A DNA stretch of 8,636 nt from Planococcus sp. (in: firmicutes) (GCA_030147455.1 JASKZU010000309.1:1-8636), one strand, 5' to 3'; shown: positions 1-6,097, counted from the stretch's first letter. Made by a program: numbers and translations. Notes: generated from the sequence alone by a model not told the origin.

Positions 1-369
1 GGCTATCCGATTTGGTTTGCGCTCGGGTTGACCTTTATTGTCGGATTTGCATCCGGCTTGTTCGGCATCGGCGGCGGTGCTATTTTGGTGCCGGCGATGA
101 TTTTATTATTTTTGTTCCCGCCTCATGTAGCGGTCGGTACATCGATGCTCATGGTATTTTTGTCCGCTATCGTCAATTCAGCAACCCATATTTCACTGGG
201 CAACGTGCCATGGATTTATACGCTTCCGGTCGTCTCTGCTGCCTATTTAGGGGCGAAAATTGGGGCAAGGCTCAATCAAAGCATTCAATCCGACACACTG
301 GTTATGCTGTTGCGTGTGGCCTTGCTAATTTTCGGGCTTCGCTCGATTTACGAAGGAATTTTCAGTTGA
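1..369 (+). CDS. yunE: TSUP-family (DUF81/TauE-SafE) membrane exporter, 3' part only
   Basis: The reading frame is open from base 1 and ends at TGA 367-369, giving the last 122 residues of a longer protein; its start lies outside the window. The fragment is strongly hydrophobic and carries GLFGIGGGAILVP at fragment residues 19-31. This is the glycine-rich motif that opens each half of TSUP (TauE/SafE, sulfite/sulfonate exporter-type) proteins. Full TSUP proteins have about 250-280 residues with two such halves, so this is the second half with about four membrane segments. Substrate is not readable from sequence; the family handles sulfur-containing or organic anions. The ATG at base 28 lies inside the motif-bearing frame and is not a true start. 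Stop to the yunD ATG is 15 bases, so the two are probably co-transcribed, as I recall for yunD-yunE neighbours in B. subtilis. The symbol rests on this neighbourhood. Confidence 0.85.
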   Translation, partial: GYPIWFALGLTFIVGFASGLFGIGGGAILVPAMILLFLFPPHVAVGTSMLMVFLSAIVNSATHISLGNVPWIYTLPVVSAAYLGAKIGARLNQSIQSDTLVMLLRVALLIFGLRSIYEGIFS

Positions 370-370
370 T

Positions 371-378
371 AAGAGGTG
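371..378 (+). promoter_or_regulatory. Ribosome binding site that decides the yunD start
   Basis: AAGAGGTG lies 6 bases before ATG 385. The in-frame GTG at 376 sits inside this Shine-Dalgarno sequence, so it cannot be the start; the ATG at 385 is chosen. Confidence 0.75.
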
Positions 379-384
379 TTTAAC

Positions 385-1728
385 ATGAGCGAAACCATCC
401 ATATCTACCATACGAACGATTTGCACAGCCACTTTTCTCATTGGCCGCGCATTCAGGCTTTGCTCGCAGAGCGCCGGCGCTGGCACGAACAGGAAGGCGA
501 TGCTTGCCTCATCGTGGACATCGGCGATCATGCTGACCGCTCACATCCTTTTACAGAAGGGACGGCAGGCAAGGGCAACGTGCAATTGCTGAACGAAGCA
601 GGCTACGACGCTGTAACAATTGGCAACAATGAAGGCATCACGCTGTCGAAAGCGGAGCTGGACGAATTGTATACGCAAGCCGATTTTTCGGTAGTCGTAG
701 CCAATTTGCTCGACATGGAAGGAAATCAGCCGAAATGGGCAGAACCTAGTCTCGTAATCGAAACAAAGCAAGGCACAAAAATCGGTGTTGTGGCAGCTAC
801 AGCAGAATTTACTCCGTTTTATGACCGCCTCGGCTGGTCCGTTACAAATGGCCGGGAAGCGATTGGCCGGGAAGCCCGGAAAATACGTGAATCGGTCGAT
901 TTTATCGTCTGTTTGTCGCATCTAGGCATCAAAGAAGACGAACTGCTGGCTGTTGAATATCCGGAGCTGGATTTGATCTTGGGAGCGCATACGCACCATT
1001 TGTTTCATCAGGGAAAGGATATAGCAGGCACATTGCTCGGCGCCGCAGGAAAATTCGGCTATTATATCGGACATGTCCAAATCGACAAAGCATCCGGTAA
1101 AATGACGGCGGAAGTGATTGAAACAGATCAATTGCCGGAAGTCAACGGCGGCTTTAACGAGCAGTTGGTCGATATCGGAAAACAGCAATTGTCGGAAACG
1201 GTTTTTTATAACGAGCAGCCGTTGAAAGCGGAATGGTTCAAATCTTCCACGATGGCTGATTTGTTCGGAGATGCACTGACTGATTTTGCATCCGCTGATT
1301 GCAGCTTGTTCAACGCAGGGATTTTTATGGAGGATATGCCTGCCGGTGAAATGACGCGCTATGATTTTCACCGGATGCTGCCGCATCCAATCAACCCGTG
1401 TGTGATCGAACTGAGCGGGGCGGAACTAAAGGAAATTTATCTGCAATCGTTAAATGAAGACTGGCCGCAGCTTGAACTGAAAGGCATGGGATTTCGGGGA
1501 GCTGTTTTCGGCAGAATGATCCACAGCGGGATGACGCTTCATGACCATCAACTGTTTATCAACGGAAAACCGGCGGAAAGCGACCGGCTGTACCGGCTCG
1601 CTACACTTGATTTATTTACGTTCGGCTATTTTTTCCCGGCGCTGAAGCGCGCCCAGAAAACTTACTTTATGCCGGAGTTCCTGCGGGATGTGTTCAGCGA
1701 TTATTTCCGGCTGAAGACGGTCAAATAG
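385..1728 (+). CDS. yunD: YunD-like metallophosphoesterase / 5'-nucleotidase family protein
   Basis: A 447-residue member of the UshA/5'-nucleotidase family (COG0737). The N-terminal calcineurin-like metallophosphatase domain shows the two-metal site in order: D12-x-H14 in HTNDLHSH, GDHAD with D48 and D51, GNNE with N81, H179 in LSHLG, and GAHTHH with H202 and H204. A 5'-nucleotidase C-terminal domain follows from about residue 280 to the end, with FNAGIF (309-314) where secreted 5'-nucleotidases usually carry an N-(G/S)-G-x-(I/L)-R loop. No signal peptide or lipobox is present, so the enzyme is predicted to be cytoplasmic, unlike secreted UshA. Length is near that of B. subtilis YunD as I recall it. 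The likely reaction is hydrolysis of a nucleotide or cyclic nucleotide phosphoester; the exact substrate is unknown. It sits 15 bases behind the TSUP gene. No intrinsic terminator follows it, so transcripts may run into the next leader. Confidence 0.9.
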   Translation: MSETIHIYHTNDLHSHFSHWPRIQALLAERRRWHEQEGDACLIVDIGDHADRSHPFTEGTAGKGNVQLLNEAGYDAVTIGNNEGITLSKAELDELYTQADFSVVVANLLDMEGNQPKWAEPSLVIETKQGTKIGVVAATAEFTPFYDRLGWSVTNGREAIGREARKIRESVDFIVCLSHLGIKEDELLAVEYPELDLILGAHTHHLFHQGKDIAGTLLGAAGKFGYYIGHVQIDKASGKMTAEVIETDQLPEVNGGFNEQLVDIGKQQLSETVFYNEQPLKAEWFKSSTMADLFGDALTDFASADCSLFNAGIFMEDMPAGEMTRYDFHRMLPHPINPCVIELSGAELKEIYLQSLNEDWPQLELKGMGFRGAVFGRMIHSGMTLHDHQLFINGKPAESDRLYRLATLDLFTFGYFFPALKRAQKTYFMPEFLRDVFSDYFRLKTVK

Positions 1729-1754
1729 CAGGAATATTCACAATGGATTGTCAG

Positions 1755-1783
1755 TTGATATAACGCTTGGTTTGCGATATGAT
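1755..1783 (+). promoter_or_regulatory. Sigma-A promoter of the lysine-riboswitch transcript
   Basis: TTGATA (1755-1760), a 17-base spacer and TATGAT (1778-1783) make a near-consensus sigma-A promoter. Transcription should start near 1790, about 15 bases before the first riboswitch helix, so the RNA opens directly into the aptamer. Confidence 0.75.
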
Positions 1784-1796
1784 TTGAATGAATTTA

Positions 1797-2050
1797 ATAT
1801 CGATGGGTAGAGGCTGCAGCCTTCATAAGTAAAATGTGCGAGTGTGACCGCATGGACCGCATTTAAAAGGGAAAGCTGCCGAAATCTCCGTTTCCGGGTC
1901 GGGAAGCGGCGGTTGGGGGCATTCCAAACAGGAATGTCACTGTCATATGCATAGCTGCATATGGAGAGCTACAGGGTTGTTTGATGTTTCAGCATACAGA
2001 CGAATTGTAGAAAGCCGGGTTATCCATTGGATATCCCGGCTTATTTGTGT
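1797..2050 (+). ncRNA. Lysine riboswitch (L box) with expression platform
   Basis: The leader matches the lysine aptamer closely. P1 begins with GTAG (1807-1810) followed by the conserved AGAGG-type strand and closes with CTAC (1969-1972) after the conserved GGAGAG. P2 pairs AAATGTG with CGCATTT (ending 1865). The core AAAGGGAAAGCTGCCGAA (1866-1883) matches the B. subtilis lysC aptamer core as I know it. P3 pairs 1888-1895 with 1902-1909; its loop GGGTCG can kiss GACC (1846-1849) in loop 2, as in known structures. P4 pairs GGCATTCC (1918-1925) with GGAATGTC (1931-1938). The conserved CTGTCA precedes P5, a perfect 8-bp hairpin (1944-1951 with 1956-1963). A terminator hairpin follows. In this class lysine binding favours termination, so the downstream transporter should be made when lysine is scarce. 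I could not derive the antiterminator helix with confidence, and the visible P1 is short (4 bp). Confidence 0.93.
2012..2050 (+). terminator. Riboswitch-controlled intrinsic terminator
   Basis: Arms 2012-2025 and 2029-2042 pair over 14 positions with one T-T mismatch around a 3-base ATT loop. The T tract is short and interrupted (TTATTTGTGT). It lies between the aptamer and the Shine-Dalgarno site of the transporter gene, the usual place for the off-state hairpin of a transcriptional lysine riboswitch. Confidence 0.85.
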
Positions 2051-2071
2051 AGAGGCCGCCCATCAAAAAAC

Positions 2072-2077
2072 AGGAGG
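2072..2077 (+). promoter_or_regulatory. Ribosome binding site that decides the transporter start
   Basis: AGGAGG lies 10 bases before ATG 2088. An in-frame TTG at 2082 would leave only 4 bases, so ATG 2088 is preferred. The frame stays open upstream to an ATG at 1947, but that ATG falls inside riboswitch helix P5 and is not a start. Confidence 0.8.
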
Positions 2078-2087
2078 GAACTTGGTT

Positions 2088-3662
2088 ATGGAAAACACGA
2101 TTTTTTCAGTATTGCCGCCGATTATTGCCATTGCAATGGTATTGCTGACAAGGCGCGTACTGTTGTCGCTCGGCATTGGTATTGCTTCGGCAGCGCTTAT
2201 TCTTACTTCTTTTGCGCCGCTCGAGGCATTACAGCAGCTGGTGACGTCATTTGCAGTTATTTTTTGGGACGGGGGCTTTAACGCTTATAACGTTTTCATC
2301 ATCTTGTTTTTATTGCTTCTTGGAGTGGTCACGGCATTTGTCAGCTTGTCTGGAGGCAGTTTGGCATTTGCGGACTGGGCTTCAAGCCGCGTGAAAACAC
2401 GGCGCGGAGCAAAGCTCGTCACCGTTTTTCTCGGCATCTTGATTTTTATCGACGATTATTTCAACGCGCTGGCTGTAGGGCAGGTAGCACGCCCGATCAC
2501 TGACCGCTATAAAGTTTCGCGTGCTAAACTGGCATACTTTATCGATTCGACAGCTGCACCGATTTGTGTTGTTTCGCCCGTATCAAGCTGGGGGGCAGCG
2601 ATCATCGGCATCATCGGGACGATTCTTGCCGGGCAGACATTCCTGGAGTATTCGGCACTTGAAGCCTTCCTATGGATGGCGCCAATGAACTTCTATGTGA
2701 TCGCGGCTCTGGCAATTGTCTTCTTCGTGGCTATCCGTGATGTTGATTTCGGCGAAATGAAAAAGCACGAACGCCTGGCGATCACTGAAGGCCAGCTGTT
2801 TGATCCGAACAAATCGATTCCTGGAGAAATGAAAGAAGAATTCCCAAGCCATTCACACGGGCGTGTACGGGATCTTATCCTGCCGATTCTGCTGTTGATT
2901 GTCGGTACAGTATCGGCAATGATTTGGACTGGCTATGTGAATGCTGAAAGAGTATTTGATATTTGGCTTATTTTTGAAAACACGGACGTTCCGCAGTCAT
3001 TGATCGTTGGGGGTATCGCCGGTGCATTGACGGCAGTTGTATTGTACGCTATGCAAATCAAGCGCAATGAAACGGCCAATGTACGCTGGATCATTAAAGG
3101 CATCTGGGCTGGTATTAAATCGATGTCCGGTGCGGTCTTTATCTTGATCTTTGCATGGTCGCTGACTTATTTGATCGATGCACTTGAAACAGGTGCATTC
3201 CTTGCGGAAGTAGTGGCACAAAACAATGTACCGACAAGCGTGCTTCCTGTATTGCTGTTTGCGCTTGCGGGCGTCATGGCGTTCTCGACAGGTACATCAT
3301 GGGGATCTTTCGGGATCTTGCTGCCGATTGCCGGAACGATCATGATTCAGGCAGAACCAGAGCTGCTGCTTGTGTCGCTTTCTGCTGTGTTGGCAGGGGC
3401 GGTGTTCGGAGACCACTGTTCACCGATTTCAGATACAACGATTTTGTCGTCGACTGGTGCCGGAAGCAATCACATGGACCACGTCGTAACACAACTTCCA
3501 TACGCATTGACAGCGGCAGCCATTGCGTCTGTCGGGTATATTGTCATAGGCTTTACCGGGTCATTGCCACTGGCATTAGGAGCGATCGCTATTATCTTGG
3601 CAATACTATTCATTTTATGGTCAAAACGCACAACGTTACTCGAAAAACATGGCCAAAACTAA
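2088..3662 (+). CDS. NhaC-superfamily transporter, probable lysine importer
   Basis: A 524-residue polytopic membrane protein of the Na+/H+ antiporter NhaC superfamily (COG1757 type). Visible signatures are FIDDYFNALAVGQ with D122 and D123 in the first half, DSTAAPICVVSPVSSWG from D153, FSTGTSWGSFG from F399 and GDHCSPISDTT with D442, H443 and D449. The two S/T-rich helix-breaking segments followed by WG are consistent with an internally repeated, pseudo-symmetric transporter. A charged loop of about 50 residues (roughly 220-270) separates the halves. By homology alone it would be called a Na+/H+ antiporter. The lysine riboswitch directly upstream points instead to lysine transport: NhaC-type genes under L-box control were predicted as lysine transporters and named LysW in comparative studies. 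Family is certain from sequence; substrate is inferred from regulation. It is a one-gene unit with its own promoter and terminator. Confidence 0.9.
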   Translation: MENTIFSVLPPIIAIAMVLLTRRVLLSLGIGIASAALILTSFAPLEALQQLVTSFAVIFWDGGFNAYNVFIILFLLLLGVVTAFVSLSGGSLAFADWASSRVKTRRGAKLVTVFLGILIFIDDYFNALAVGQVARPITDRYKVSRAKLAYFIDSTAAPICVVSPVSSWGAAIIGIIGTILAGQTFLEYSALEAFLWMAPMNFYVIAALAIVFFVAIRDVDFGEMKKHERLAITEGQLFDPNKSIPGEMKEEFPSHSHGRVRDLILPILLLIVGTVSAMIWTGYVNAERVFDIWLIFENTDVPQSLIVGGIAGALTAVVLYAMQIKRNETANVRWIIKGIWAGIKSMSGAVFILIFAWSLTYLIDALETGAFLAEVVAQNNVPTSVLPVLLFALAGVMAFSTGTSWGSFGILLPIAGTIMIQAEPELLLVSLSAVLAGAVFGDHCSPISDTTILSSTGAGSNHMDHVVTQLPYALTAAAIASVGYIVIGFTGSLPLALGAIAIILAILFILWSKRTTLLEKHGQN

Positions 3663-3668
3663 ATTCTG

Positions 3669-3699
3669 AAAGGCGGAGATGCTTAATCTCCGCCTTTTT
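3669..3699 (+). terminator. Intrinsic terminator after the NhaC-type transporter
   Basis: A perfect 12-bp stem (3669-3680 with 3686-3697) with loop GCTTA runs into five Ts (3695-3699). It starts 6 bases after the stop codon and closes the lysine-controlled unit. Confidence 0.93.
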
Positions 3700-3722
3700 A
3701 CTATTAAAGTAATAGTTTTTTT
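3700..3722 (+). terminator. Possible second, AT-rich terminator in tandem
   Basis: ACTATTA (3700-3706) and TAATAGT (3710-3716) form a 7-bp, AT-rich stem with a 3-base loop, followed by a run of seven Ts (3716-3722). The stem is weak; it may act as a backup to the strong hairpin immediately upstream, or may be only AT-rich promoter-upstream DNA. Confidence 0.4.
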
Positions 3723-3741
3723 AATTATTACAGAAATTATC

Positions 3742-3770
3742 TTTACTTTAAACTAGGTGCTCGCTATACT
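3742..3770 (+). promoter_or_regulatory. Sigma-A promoter of the NSS transporter unit
   Basis: TTTACT (3742-3747), a 17-base spacer and TATACT (3765-3770), preceded by AT-rich DNA, make a plausible sigma-A promoter. Transcription would begin near 3777, leaving a leader of about 84 bases. Confidence 0.65.
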
Positions 3771-3805
3771 GAATTTAGATTCCAAAATAATCTGAATATA
3801 AACAA

Positions 3806-3837
3806 ACTTCCTATTTTTCTGTTAAAAAATTGGAAGT
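3806..3837 (+). repeat. 32-base imperfect dyad in the NSS transporter leader
   Basis: ACTTCC-T-ATTTTT (3806-3818) pairs with AAAAAT-T-GGAAGT (3825-3837): 12 of 13 positions, one T-T mismatch, 6-base loop. It ends 8 bases before the Shine-Dalgarno sequence AAAGGGGG (3846-3853). It has no T tract after it, so it is not a simple terminator. It could be an operator for an unknown regulator or a 5' RNA stem affecting translation or stability. Confidence 0.5.
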
Positions 3838-3860
3838 GACCACACAAAGGGGGAAGAGAA

Positions 3861-5417
3861 ATGGAACGTTCTACATGGGGAACGAGAGCCGGATTTATTA
3901 TGGCGGCTGTCGGTTCCGCAATTGGGTTGGGGAATATTTGGCGATTCCCGTATGTAGCATATGAAAATGGTGGGGGCGCGTTTTTCATTCCGTATTTGTT
4001 CGCTCTTTTAACTGCCGGGATTCCGATTCTGATCTTGGAATTCACGATTGGCCATCGTTACAGAGGGTCCGCACCGCTATCATTCTTCCGCATGAGCGGC
4101 AAAAAAGCTGAATGGCTTGGCTGGTGGGCGATGTTCGTCTCGTTCGTCATATCCGTGTATTATGCGGTCATCATCGCCTGGGCTATCCGCTACACGATGT
4201 TCTCGTTCGACTTGTCATGGGGAACGGACACAGAAGGATTCTTGTTCAATGATTTCCTGAAATTGACTGCAGAACCTGCTGTATCGCCCGGTGAGACGGG
4301 CGGGATTGTCTGGGGGATTTTGATTCCGCTTGCTGTTGTATGGGCAATCACGCTCGGTATTTTGCTTGCTGGAGTCAAACGCGGCATTGAAATGGCCAAC
4401 CGCATCTTTATCCCGACGCTTGTAGTCATTTTCCTGATTATCGTCATTCGGGCGGTAACGTTGGACGGTGCAATGCTCGGACTGGATGCATTCTTCAAAC
4501 CGAATTTCGACGCCATCATGGATCCATCCGTTTGGGTCGCCGCGTATGGGCATATCTTCTTTAGTTTATCGGTCGCCTTTGCGATCATGATTACGTATTC
4601 GAGTTACCTTCCGAAAAAGTCGGACATTACAAACAACGCCTTTATTACTGGTTTTGCCAACTCAAGCTTTGAGCTGCTGGCAGGTATCGGGGTATTCGCA
4701 GTGCTTGGCTTTATGGCGACACAATCGGGTGTCGCTGTATCGGAAGTTGCTACAGCAGGGGTCGGATTGGCATTTGTCGTCTTCCCGGCGATTATCAATG
4801 AATTCCCTGGATTCAACGGGCTATTCGGCTTCCTATTCTTCCTGTCACTGACGCTTGCAGGGCTTACATCCCTCATGTCGATCACAGAAACATATGTGGC
4901 AGGATTCAGTGAGAAGTTCGGCATTTCACGCCGTAAATCGATTGCATTCGGTGGTGGGCTTGCTGCATTGATTTCGATTCTTTTCGCAACACAGGGCGGC
5001 TTGTACTTCCTGGATCTTGCTGATTATTACATCAACCAGTTTGGTGTTGCAGCTGTCGGCCTGGTCGAAGTTGTCATGGTCGTTTGGATCCTGCGTAAAG
5101 CAGGCGCGCTTCAAGACCACGCCAACGCCATTTCGGATATCCGCCTTGGCGGCTGGTGGAAATTCAGCCTTGGAGTCATCACGCCGATCGTTCTCGGCTA
5201 TATGATGTTCGGTTTATTGAAAATCAACATTCTTCAGCAATTTGATAACGATACAGGCAACTACGAAGGCTACTCTAATGCATTCACATTGTTCGGTGGT
5301 GTAGCAGTGGCAGCCGGGGCGCTCTTGTTCGGCGTCTTGTTCTCACTCGGAAAATGGCATAAAGATCACGCTGAATACGATGAGCATGAAGAGCATCGTG
5401 TCGAAGACGAAAAATAA
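3861..5417 (+). CDS. NSS/SNF-family Na+-dependent amino acid transporter (MetP-like)
   Basis: A 518-residue sodium:neurotransmitter-symporter-family protein with the LeuT fold. The diagnostic first helix is intact: GSAIGLGNIWRFPY at residues 18-31, then ENGGGAFFIPY, where family members bind Na+ and substrate in the unwound part of helix 1. About twelve hydrophobic segments follow, so it lies in the cytoplasmic membrane. ATG 3861 is 7 bases after AAAGGGGG (3846-3853). The last about 20 residues are highly charged and rich in His, Asp and Glu (WHKDHAEYDEHEEH and beyond), presumably a cytosolic tail. A 40-residue membrane peptide is encoded 12 bases downstream. This pairing is known from the MetPS system of Corynebacterium glutamicum, which imports methionine and alanine, so import of a neutral amino acid is the best inference. 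Bacillus relatives include YhdH and YocR. Exact substrate remains open. Confidence 0.92.
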   Translation: MERSTWGTRAGFIMAAVGSAIGLGNIWRFPYVAYENGGGAFFIPYLFALLTAGIPILILEFTIGHRYRGSAPLSFFRMSGKKAEWLGWWAMFVSFVISVYYAVIIAWAIRYTMFSFDLSWGTDTEGFLFNDFLKLTAEPAVSPGETGGIVWGILIPLAVVWAITLGILLAGVKRGIEMANRIFIPTLVVIFLIIVIRAVTLDGAMLGLDAFFKPNFDAIMDPSVWVAAYGHIFFSLSVAFAIMITYSSYLPKKSDITNNAFITGFANSSFELLAGIGVFAVLGFMATQSGVAVSEVATAGVGLAFVVFPAIINEFPGFNGLFGFLFFLSLTLAGLTSLMSITETYVAGFSEKFGISRRKSIAFGGGLAALISILFATQGGLYFLDLADYYINQFGVAAVGLVEVVMVVWILRKAGALQDHANAISDIRLGGWWKFSLGVITPIVLGYMMFGLLKINILQQFDNDTGNYEGYSNAFTLFGGVAVAAGALLFGVLFSLGKWHKDHAEYDEHEEHRVEDEK

Positions 5418-5429
5418 GGGGGAATCCAC

Positions 5430-5552
5430 ATGTCAGTAAGTGCGATTGTAGTCATGATTATCGGCATACTCATTCTCTGGGGAGGCTTGGCAGCCAGCAT
5501 CTTCAATGCTGTGCGTTCAAGCAAAGCAAACAAAGCGCAAAATCACGGATAA
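5430..5552 (+). CDS. MetS-like small subunit of the NSS amino acid transporter
   Basis: A 40-codon gene: MSVSAIVVMIIGILILWGGL at the start, then a short tail rich in Lys, Asn and Ser. ATG 5430 is preceded by AAGGGGGA (5416-5423), a strong Shine-Dalgarno site overlapping the stop codon of the transporter gene, so the two are co-translated. The product is one transmembrane helix (about residues 4-26) with a positively charged C-terminal end (R29, K32, K35), predicted to face the cytoplasm. It fits the methionine/alanine import NSS transporter small-subunit family, whose C. glutamicum member MetS is required for MetP activity. The ILxxWGGLxxSI pattern is what I recognise. Position, spacing and topology all support a working partner for the upstream transporter. 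Confidence 0.88.
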   Translation: MSVSAIVVMIIGILILWGGLAASIFNAVRSSKANKAQNHG

Positions 5553-5556
5553 TGAT

Positions 5557-5592
5557 AAAAATCCCCGGCTGCCGGTGCAGCCGGGGATTTTT
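5557..5592 (+). terminator. Intrinsic terminator after the MetS-like gene
   Basis: A perfect 16-bp stem (5557-5572 with 5577-5592) with loop CGGT, A-rich on its left flank and T-rich on its right. The A/T flanks are symmetric, so it could stop transcription from both directions. Confidence 0.93.
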
Positions 5593-5620
5593 ATTAAACA
5601 CACGTTGATAGGACCGCCGC

Positions 5621-5649
5621 TTGTTCGGACCGTCGGTGTGTGATACATT
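5621..5649 (+). promoter_or_regulatory. Candidate extended -10 promoter for yutD
   Basis: TTGTTC (5621-5626), a 17-base spacer and TACATT (5644-5649) preceded by TG (5641-5642) resemble an extended -10 sigma-A promoter. The hexamers are only moderate matches. It is the best candidate between the terminator at 5557-5592 and yutD; the rest of 5650-5732 shows no clear structure. Confidence 0.4.
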
Positions 5650-5732
5650 TGAAAGAGAAATGATTCATAGTCCTGCAGGCACAAAGCCGAAGCGATCGGC
5701 GTTTTCGGTGCTGAAATTATGATGAGGTATGG

Positions 5733-6080
5733 ATGGTGAGAGAATTGATTACAATCGAGAAATGGAATTACGAAGTGGTGACTGACTACCGCGAGGCGTT
5801 TCAAGAAGAGGCGCTGCAAAACAGGTACAGTGACATCCTATCCAAATACGACTATATTCTGGGCGATTGGGGCTATGGCCAGCTTCGCTTAAAAGGATTT
5901 TTTGAAGACAGCAACAGCAAAGCGAGCTACGATACAAAAGTGAGCACGCTGCAGGACTACTTATATGAATACTGCAATTTTGGCTGTGCCTATTTTGTGT
6001 TGAAAAAAGCTGGAAAAGCACCTGAGCCAGCACCTGAGCCAGAACAACAGGCTATACCTGAAACCCCTGAAGCAGAGTAA
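5733..6080 (+). CDS. yutD: YutD family (DUF1027) conserved protein of unknown function
   Basis: A 115-residue soluble protein with the two signatures I associate with Bacillus YutD: KYDYILGDWGYGQLRLKGFF (residues 38-57) and YEYCNFGCAYF (78-88), which holds C81 and C85. The family is widespread in Bacillota and has no assigned biochemical role. There is no signal peptide or membrane helix. The C-terminal 20 or so residues (about 97-115) are a low-complexity Pro/Glu tail with a tandem PEPA/PEPE repeat, probably disordered. The start is uncertain: ATG 5733 is 4-5 bases after TGAGG(T), close for a Shine-Dalgarno site, and GTG 5736 has better spacing at 7-8 bases. ATG is chosen by convention; the difference is one residue. 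Its last codons form part of a terminator hairpin, so it is probably expressed partly on its own. Confidence 0.85.
   Translation: MVRELITIEKWNYEVVTDYREAFQEEALQNRYSDILSKYDYILGDWGYGQLRLKGFFEDSNSKASYDTKVSTLQDYLYEYCNFGCAYFVLKKAGKAPEPAPEPEQQAIPETPEAE
6013..6036 (+). repeat. Short tandem repeat coding the Pro/Glu tail of YutD
   Basis: The unit AGCACCTGAGCC occurs twice in tandem near here (6017-6028, with the core CCTGAGCCAG starting at 6021 and 6033). It encodes the PEPA-PEPE repeat. It is in frame (12 bases per unit), so slippage would lengthen or shorten the tail without a frameshift. Confidence 0.5.
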
Positions 6081-6097
6081 TCTGCCGGGGGTTTTTT
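6061..6097 (+). terminator. Intrinsic terminator formed by the 3' end of yutD
   Basis: Outer arms AAACCCC (6061-6067) and GGGGTTT (6088-6094) and an inner stem GCAGA/TCTGC (6072-6076, 6081-6085) form one interrupted hairpin, followed by six Ts (6092-6097). The stop codon TAA (6078-6080) forms most of the loop, so the last six codons of yutD double as the terminator arm. Ribosomes finishing yutD would cover the hairpin, so termination may depend on translation. Confidence 0.8.

Noticed and set aside
922..1386. Long open frame on the minus strand inside yunD
   Set aside because: It lies opposite a gene with clear metallophosphatase motifs; no ribosome site or recognisable domain. The same holds for other antisense frames under the transporters, yutE, yutF and yutJ.
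1729..1760. Terminator after yunD
   Set aside because: Only a tiny CAAT/ATTG repeat is present, with no GC stem or T tract.
1947..2087. Long upstream extension of the NhaC-type coding frame from ATG 1947
   Set aside because: This stretch is riboswitch helix P5, the linker and the terminator; the ATG has no ribosome site, and a strong one precedes ATG 2088. The added residues are unlike a transporter N-terminus.
2088..3662. Plain Na+/H+ antiporter function for the NhaC-type protein
   Set aside because: Superfamily membership alone does not show this, and lysine riboswitch control argues for lysine transport. Not excluded, but not preferred.
5517..5819. 100-codon minus-strand frame across the terminator and yutD promoter
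   Set aside because: It reads through a perfect terminator hairpin and into yutD, and the peptide shows no family resemblance.
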